NCBI RefSeq assembly: GCF_900109685.1 | Contig: NZ_FOBB01000006.1 | Coordinates: 310,001-374,000 of the forward strand | Source: Chitinophaga rupis | GTDB lineage: Bacteria; Bacteroidota; Bacteroidia; Chitinophagales; Chitinophagaceae | DNA: 64,000 nt | Reading direction: 5' to 3' | In this document: piece after piece, positions 60,144 through 64,000 of the stretch | Layout of the letters: each line of letters begins with the position of its first letter | Numbering within the stretch: position 1 is the stretch's first letter | Translations under genes and position numbers: made by a program | Notes under the pieces: generated by a model | Database searches by the model: none | What the model was told of the DNA's origin: nothing | The model's input: the letters and a program-made list of their open reading frames with translations, nothing else

Positions 60144-60220
60144 CGGTTACTTGTTTAATGTTTTTTTAAGCTATGGGTGTATTTCATATTCCTGTACCAC
60201 ACTTTACAAGCGCGGTATGT

Positions 60221-61627
60221 TTAGTCAAATATTTTCCCTCTGTTCAAAATATTGCTGGGATCAAATACCTGTTTGATCTGTTTCATGATCTGCAGGTGCT
60301 GATCATCAAAGATCACATCCATGTAGGATTTCTGTACCAGGCCAATGCCATGCTCCCCGGAAATAGTGCCGCCCAGCCGTTTTACCAGCTCAAATATTTC
60401 ACGGATGCCGGTTTTGAGCGTTCCATTCCACTGCTCTTCCGACAGCTCTCCACGGATAATGTTCACATGAAGATTACCATCGCCCGCATGCCCGTAACAC
60501 ACAGAATGGAAGCCATATTTTTTACCAATATCCTTTACGCCTTTCAGTAATGCAGGCAGCTCTGCACGCGGTACTACGGTATCCTCCTCCTTATATACAG
60601 AGTTAGCTTTAACGGCTTCGGCTACACGCCTTCTTAATTTCCAGAGCTCTTCTTTCTGCTGATGGTCTTCTGCAAAAAGAATATCCCCGCAATCAAATTC
60701 CGCCACCACAGCAGCAATGCCTTCCATTTCCTGCATCAGCACTTCTGTATAGTTGCCATCCACCTCTATCAGCAGGTGGGCCTGGATACCTTCTTCTATT
60801 TTTACCGTGCTGCTATCTACATAACGCGTTACCCATTCCAATGCATCACGCTCCATAAACTCCAGTGCAGATGGAGTGTATCCTGCACGGAAGATGGCGC
60901 TCACTGCGGCGCAGGCATTTTCCGCAGAACGAAAAGGCACCAGCATCAGCAGGTCATATTTGGGAGACGGAATTAAGCGTAATACTATTTTAGTTACAAT
61001 GCCCAGCGTACCTTCACTGCCTACTACCAGCTGGGTTAAGTTATAGCCGGTGGAGTTCTTCAGCACATTGGCGCCCGTCCATATTACGGCGCCGGAGGGC
61101 AGCACTACTTCCAGGTTCAGCACATAATCCTTTACCACACCATATTTTACGGCTTTGGGGCCGCCGGAATTTTCCGCAATATTCCCTCCTATTAAACAGG
61201 AGCCGCGGCTGCTGGGATCGGGCGGGTAGAACAGCCCTTTTTCCCGTACTGCATTCTGCAGCACTTCTGTAATAACGCCCGGTTCTACTGTTACCTGCAG
61301 GTTCCGTTCGTCAATAGCTATGATCTTGTTAAAACGCTCCATAGACAATACTACCCCACCCCACTGCGGCAAAGCGCCGCCGCTTAAACCGGTACCTCCG
61401 CCACGGGGTGTTACCGGCAGGCTTTCCTGCTGGCACAGCTGCATAATACTGCTTACCTGCTCCGTGGTATTGGGTTTCAATACTACTTCCGGTAAATAGT
61501 GCAGGTCTTCTGTTTCATCGTGCGCATAGTGATGCAGCGCTTCCTCGTCTGTTAGTACATTGGCCGCTCCCACAATCTCCCGGAAAAGGTCCAGGTGCCG
61601 GGCATCGAGCTTGGAGAAATTCGTCAT
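60221..61627 (-). CDS. FAD-linked oxidase, GlcD/D-lactate dehydrogenase type
   Basis: A protein of 468 residues of the vanillyl-alcohol-oxidase fold. The FAD region has PRGGGTGLSGGA and SCLIGGNIAENSGGPKAVKYG; the C-terminal half has YGHAGDGNLHVNI and GGTISGEHGIG, the GlcD signatures. It oxidises a 2-hydroxy acid such as glycolate or D-lactate and passes electrons to a quinone or partner. No glcE or glcF is adjacent, so it is more like the stand-alone D-lactate dehydrogenase forms. The ATG at 61627 (MTNFSKLDARHLDLF) is chosen over a start 18 bp upstream. An AATTACG element lies directly upstream. Confidence 0.92.
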   Translation of the reverse strand: MTNFSKLDARHLDLFREIVGAANVLTDEEALHHYAHDETEDLHYLPEVVLKPNTTEQVSSIMQLCQQESLPVTPRGGGTGLSGGALPQWGGVVLSMERFNKIIAIDERNLQVTVEPGVITEVLQNAVREKGLFYPPDPSSRGSCLIGGNIAENSGGPKAVKYGVVKDYVLNLEVVLPSGAVIWTGANVLKNSTGYNLTQLVVGSEGTLGIVTKIVLRLIPSPKYDLLMLVPFRSAENACAAVSAIFRAGYTPSALEFMERDALEWVTRYVDSSTVKIEEGIQAHLLIEVDGNYTEVLMQEMEGIAAVVAEFDCGDILFAEDHQQKEELWKLRRRVAEAVKANSVYKEEDTVVPRAELPALLKGVKDIGKKYGFHSVCYGHAGDGNLHVNIIRGELSEEQWNGTLKTGIREIFELVKRLGGTISGEHGIGLVQKSYMDVIFDDQHLQIMKQIKQVFDPSNILNRGKIFD

Positions 61628-61648
61628 GAAGCAAAGATAACGCAAGAT

Positions 61649-61776
61649 GAATTACGAATTATTTAATTACGAATTACGAATTAGAATGCAGCGGATCGTA
61701 AAAAATTTGGTTACCTGCATATTCACTTTTACGCAGTACCAATTCGTAATTCGTAATTGATCAATTCGTAATTAAG
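61649..61776. repeat. Second AATTACG heptad element, next to the PorP stop
   Basis: Left arm 61650-61685: AATTACG, AATTATTT, AATTACG, AATTACG, AATTAGA. Right arm 61741-61776: AATTCGT, AATTCGT, AATTGATC, AATTCGT, AATTAAG, ending 1 bp before the PorP stop. The arms show the same irregular second word as the copy at 30208-30397, so the two are homologous and not independent slippage products. Confidence 0.85.
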
Positions 61777-61777
61777 T

Positions 61778-62800
61778 TCAAAAGCTTGGACACAATGTGG
61801 CTCTGCGGGCGCTGCTGAAGCTGCGGTTGGGATAAAGGCCGGTATAAACAATACCTATTTCGTAGGCGCCACGGCGGCCGTTGGATACGGCCAGGTTAGA
61901 TGCCGTAACATCATAGCTGAACATCATGCGCACCTTGGAGATCTCATATCCTACCAGGAAAATAAAAGCATCGTTCAGGCGGTAATAAGCGCCGCCAAAT
62001 ACCTGCTTGGTACCATCGCCGGAAAGGTTATAGGCTGCGTTGGTACCCATTACCAGCTCGCGGGAGCCGGCCTGCCGGGTATAATAGGCGGCAGGGTTCA
62101 GGATCACCTGGTCATTCAGCTTAAAAATACCATTCAGGAAACCGATATAACGGCGGTCTATCTGGTTATTGCCCTCATAAAAGCTTTCATGCGGCTTGTT
62201 CACGTGCTGCACGGAAAAACCGCCATTCACGTAAATATTATCGGTAGGAAAGTAAGCGTAGTTCATACCCACCTGCATGTCGAAATAATTCACTTTTGAC
62301 TGCGTAATGGGTTCTGCAGTGGGCAGCTCAGAATCAAAGAACTTACCGTTCCACTGGTCGCCAAACGTAAGCTTAGCCAGGTCTACCCGCTTATTGGCAG
62401 ATCCTACATTAAAGCCTAAGGACAGCAGGCTGCTTTGCCCTAACAACTGGTGGTAGGCTACAGAGCCATATACCTTGGTAGAGGTAAGGTTACCGCTGCC
62501 CGCCTGGTCACGCAGGATCACGCCGCCCAAACCTACCCAGCCATACTCCAGCCGGTCGCGGAACAGCTGGAAATCGGCAAAGGCCGACATCGTCTTATAT
62601 GGCACCGGGATGCTGGCCCACTGGTTACGGTAGTTGATACCTACCCGGTAATTACCATCCGGGATAAAACCGGTATTGGCCGGATTGGTAGTTAGCGGTG
62701 AGTTAAAGAACTGCGAAAAATGCAGGTCCTGTGCGGCTCCCTGCAGGGAAGCGAACAACAATACTAAACCGGCTACATAAAATTTTACTGGCTGCTTCAT
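61778..62800 (-). CDS. PorP/SprF family outer-membrane protein (T9SS partner)
   Basis: A protein of 340 residues with a signal peptide (cut near GAAQD) and the PorP/SprF opening DLHFSQFFNSPLTTNPANTGFIPDGNYRVGINYRNQW, then barrel strands to the C-terminal SSARRATLCPSF. It starts 6 bp after the PKD/type B gene and is clearly in the same transcript, so it is the dedicated partner of that cargo. It is a paralogue of the PorP at 39204. Confidence 0.93.
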   Translation of the reverse strand: MKQPVKFYVAGLVLLFASLQGAAQDLHFSQFFNSPLTTNPANTGFIPDGNYRVGINYRNQWASIPVPYKTMSAFADFQLFRDRLEYGWVGLGGVILRDQAGSGNLTSTKVYGSVAYHQLLGQSSLLSLGFNVGSANKRVDLAKLTFGDQWNGKFFDSELPTAEPITQSKVNYFDMQVGMNYAYFPTDNIYVNGGFSVQHVNKPHESFYEGNNQIDRRYIGFLNGIFKLNDQVILNPAAYYTRQAGSRELVMGTNAAYNLSGDGTKQVFGGAYYRLNDAFIFLVGYEISKVRMMFSYDVTASNLAVSNGRRGAYEIGIVYTGLYPNRSFSSARRATLCPSF

Positions 62801-62806
62801 GGCTCA

Positions 62807-64000
62807 TCATCTTAACAAAGTAATGTTTCCTGTCTTATTCGTTTTCGTCCCGTCGCTGAATTCTACACTTACGGCGTATGCATATGCATCCATGGGTTGA
62901 ATGGCGCCTTTGAACCGGCCATCCCAACCGATGGTGGGATCATTGGATTCAAAGACCAGCTGGCCCCAACGATTAAATATCTTTAAATTGAATTTGGCTA
63001 TTCCAAAGCCCCGCACCATCAGCACATCATTCCGTCCATCATTATTGGGTGAGAAGGCATTAGGGACATCAAACAAGGGGATCACAATTGCGGCTACCTG
63101 CTTACAAACCGTATCTACACACCCCGCGGCATTGGTTGCCAGCAAACATACATCGTACGTTCCTGTTTTGTTATACTGGTGTACCGGGTTGGTTTCAGCA
63201 GAAACGCTCCCGTCACCAAACTCCCACAAATAGCTTGCCGCACCTATGCTCTGGTTCACGAATGTCACCGGCGTATTTTCTTCCGGCTTGGTAGGCGTGA
63301 ATGAGAAGTCGGCACTGGGCGGACCAAATACCTTGATCGTTATGCTGGTATCATCCTCCTTATTACAAGTATTGTTATCCAATGCACGCAGCGTAACCGT
63401 GTAAGTACCGGGGTTTGGATATGTATGCACAGGGTAAGCCTCTGTAGAGGTGCTGCCGCCGTCTCCAAAGTTCCACTCAAACGTTTCCCCACCCATAGAG
63501 GTATTGTTAAACTCGATGGTAGAGGGTGCGCAGGAGCTGTCCGGCGCTATAAAGCTGGCTTCCACGTTAGCGGCCACACGCAGGGGCACGGTATCCGTAT
63601 GCGGGGCGTTACAATAGTTGGTATCTACCAGGGTAAGCAGGGCATTATATACACCCGGCGACTGGTAAGCGTGCTGCCAGTTACCCAGGCCTACGGTTGA
63701 CTGTGGCGTACCATCCCCAAAATCCAGCGTAAAGGATAAGTTGGTGAATGGTTTGCCCTGCGGCGCTACAGATGCATTTTCAAAATTATAGCTCAGGGCT
63801 TCACAGGGCGGCAGCTTGGTTACCACCAGGTTTACGGAAGCACTGTCGGCCCGTATGCGCACCTGGGTGTAAGCAGTATCGCAACCGTTACAGCTGGCAG
63901 GGTCACATTTAATGAGGCGTATGGTGTAATCGCCAATGGCGTTATAAGTATGGGAAACAGTATCCAGGTTACCACCTACATCCCCCGAACCATCGCCAAA
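62807..64000 (-). CDS. PKD-repeat surface protein with T9SS type B sorting domain, 5' end outside window
   Basis: The frame is open to the window edge (at least 397 residues), so the N-terminus and signal peptide are outside. Four PKD-like domains are visible by their motifs (FGDGSGD at the edge, LDFGDGTPQ, EWNFGDGGST, LWEFGDGSVS), followed by the type B sorting domain (FDVPNAFSPNNDGRNDVLMVRG to GNITLLR). Export by T9SS and surface display are expected. The linked PorP gene follows after 6 bp. It is a third, separate PKD/type B cargo in the window besides the tandem pair at 31-39 kb. Confidence 0.92.
   Translation of the reverse strand, partial: FGDGSGDVGGNLDTVSHTYNAIGDYTIRLIKCDPASCNGCDTAYTQVRIRADSASVNLVVTKLPPCEALSYNFENASVAPQGKPFTNLSFTLDFGDGTPQSTVGLGNWQHAYQSPGVYNALLTLVDTNYCNAPHTDTVPLRVAANVEASFIAPDSSCAPSTIEFNNTSMGGETFEWNFGDGGSTSTEAYPVHTYPNPGTYTVTLRALDNNTCNKEDDTSITIKVFGPPSADFSFTPTKPEENTPVTFVNQSIGAASYLWEFGDGSVSAETNPVHQYNKTGTYDVCLLATNAAGCVDTVCKQVAAIVIPLFDVPNAFSPNNDGRNDVLMVRGFGIAKFNLKIFNRWGQLVFESNDPTIGWDGRFKGAIQPMDAYAYAVSVEFSDGTKTNKTGNITLLR

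Overview
The window is a piece of a Bacteroidota chromosome, most likely a Chitinophaga-like member of the Chitinophagaceae. The evidence is a SusC/SusD pair, PKD-repeat exoproteins ending in type IX secretion (T9SS) type B sorting domains and followed by PorP/SprF genes, T9SS type A sorting domains, a Bacteroidota-type FabI, many N-terminal signals ending in AQ, and promoters of the Bacteroidota form (TTG, 19 bp, TAnnTTTG). The GC content looks close to even. I found no rRNA, tRNA, CRISPR array, prophage or transposase gene, so this is mostly housekeeping chromosome with small accessory modules.

Layout. 1-4.8 kb: the end of a Y-family polymerase and a short DnaE-type polymerase (a translesion pair), then an Xre/RES toxin-antitoxin pair. 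4.9-8.8 kb: aspartokinase, an Ldh2-family dehydrogenase, a DUF3467 protein and a secreted zinc protease. 8.9-13.6 kb: a SusC/SusD nutrient-uptake pair. 13.8-16.7 kb: two overlapping envelope genes, one joining a ComEA-like helix-hairpin-helix region to a probable beta-barrel. 16.8-30.2 kb: housekeeping genes (deoxynucleoside kinase, trpS, gatC, two lone ABC ATPases, corrinoid adenosyltransferase, fabI, recN, a TPR protein, a zinc-ribbon/Nif3 pair, M32 carboxypeptidase). 30.4-41.3 kb: a periplasmic rhodanese-thioredoxin, two very large PKD adhesin-like proteins with a PorP partner, a peroxiredoxin and an isolated T9SS sorting domain. 41.4-46.6 kb: two rRNA-methyltransferase-like genes around grpE-dnaJ, then hicAB. 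46.6-54.5 kb: a VWA protein, hpt, a LysM glucosaminidase, an O-methyltransferase, two divergent LOG genes and a sodium symporter. 54.9-59.1 kb: a GH78-like enzyme and a probable phosphonate-catabolism pair. 59.6-64 kb: an outer-membrane protein, a GlcD-like oxidase, and a second PorP + PKD/T9SS pair that runs off the window.

The most unusual feature is in the gaps between genes. About a dozen gaps carry arms built from degenerate 7-bp (sometimes 8-bp) tandem words, often as an inverted pair around an unrelated core. The word differs between families (AATTACG, GGTCCAT, AGTTGGC, TTAATTA, GATTTTA, GCNNNNN, AGTAAAA, TGCAAATG), but the architecture is the same. In about ten cases an arm starts at, or within 4 bp of, a stop codon, and family members at distant sites share the same irregular repeats. 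Related gaps hold 11-bp and 13-bp tandem arrays. I know of no established name for this superfamily in Bacteroidota; it is the best candidate here for an undescribed system.

Limits: all calls come from reading the sequence. No database search, structure prediction or expression data were available.
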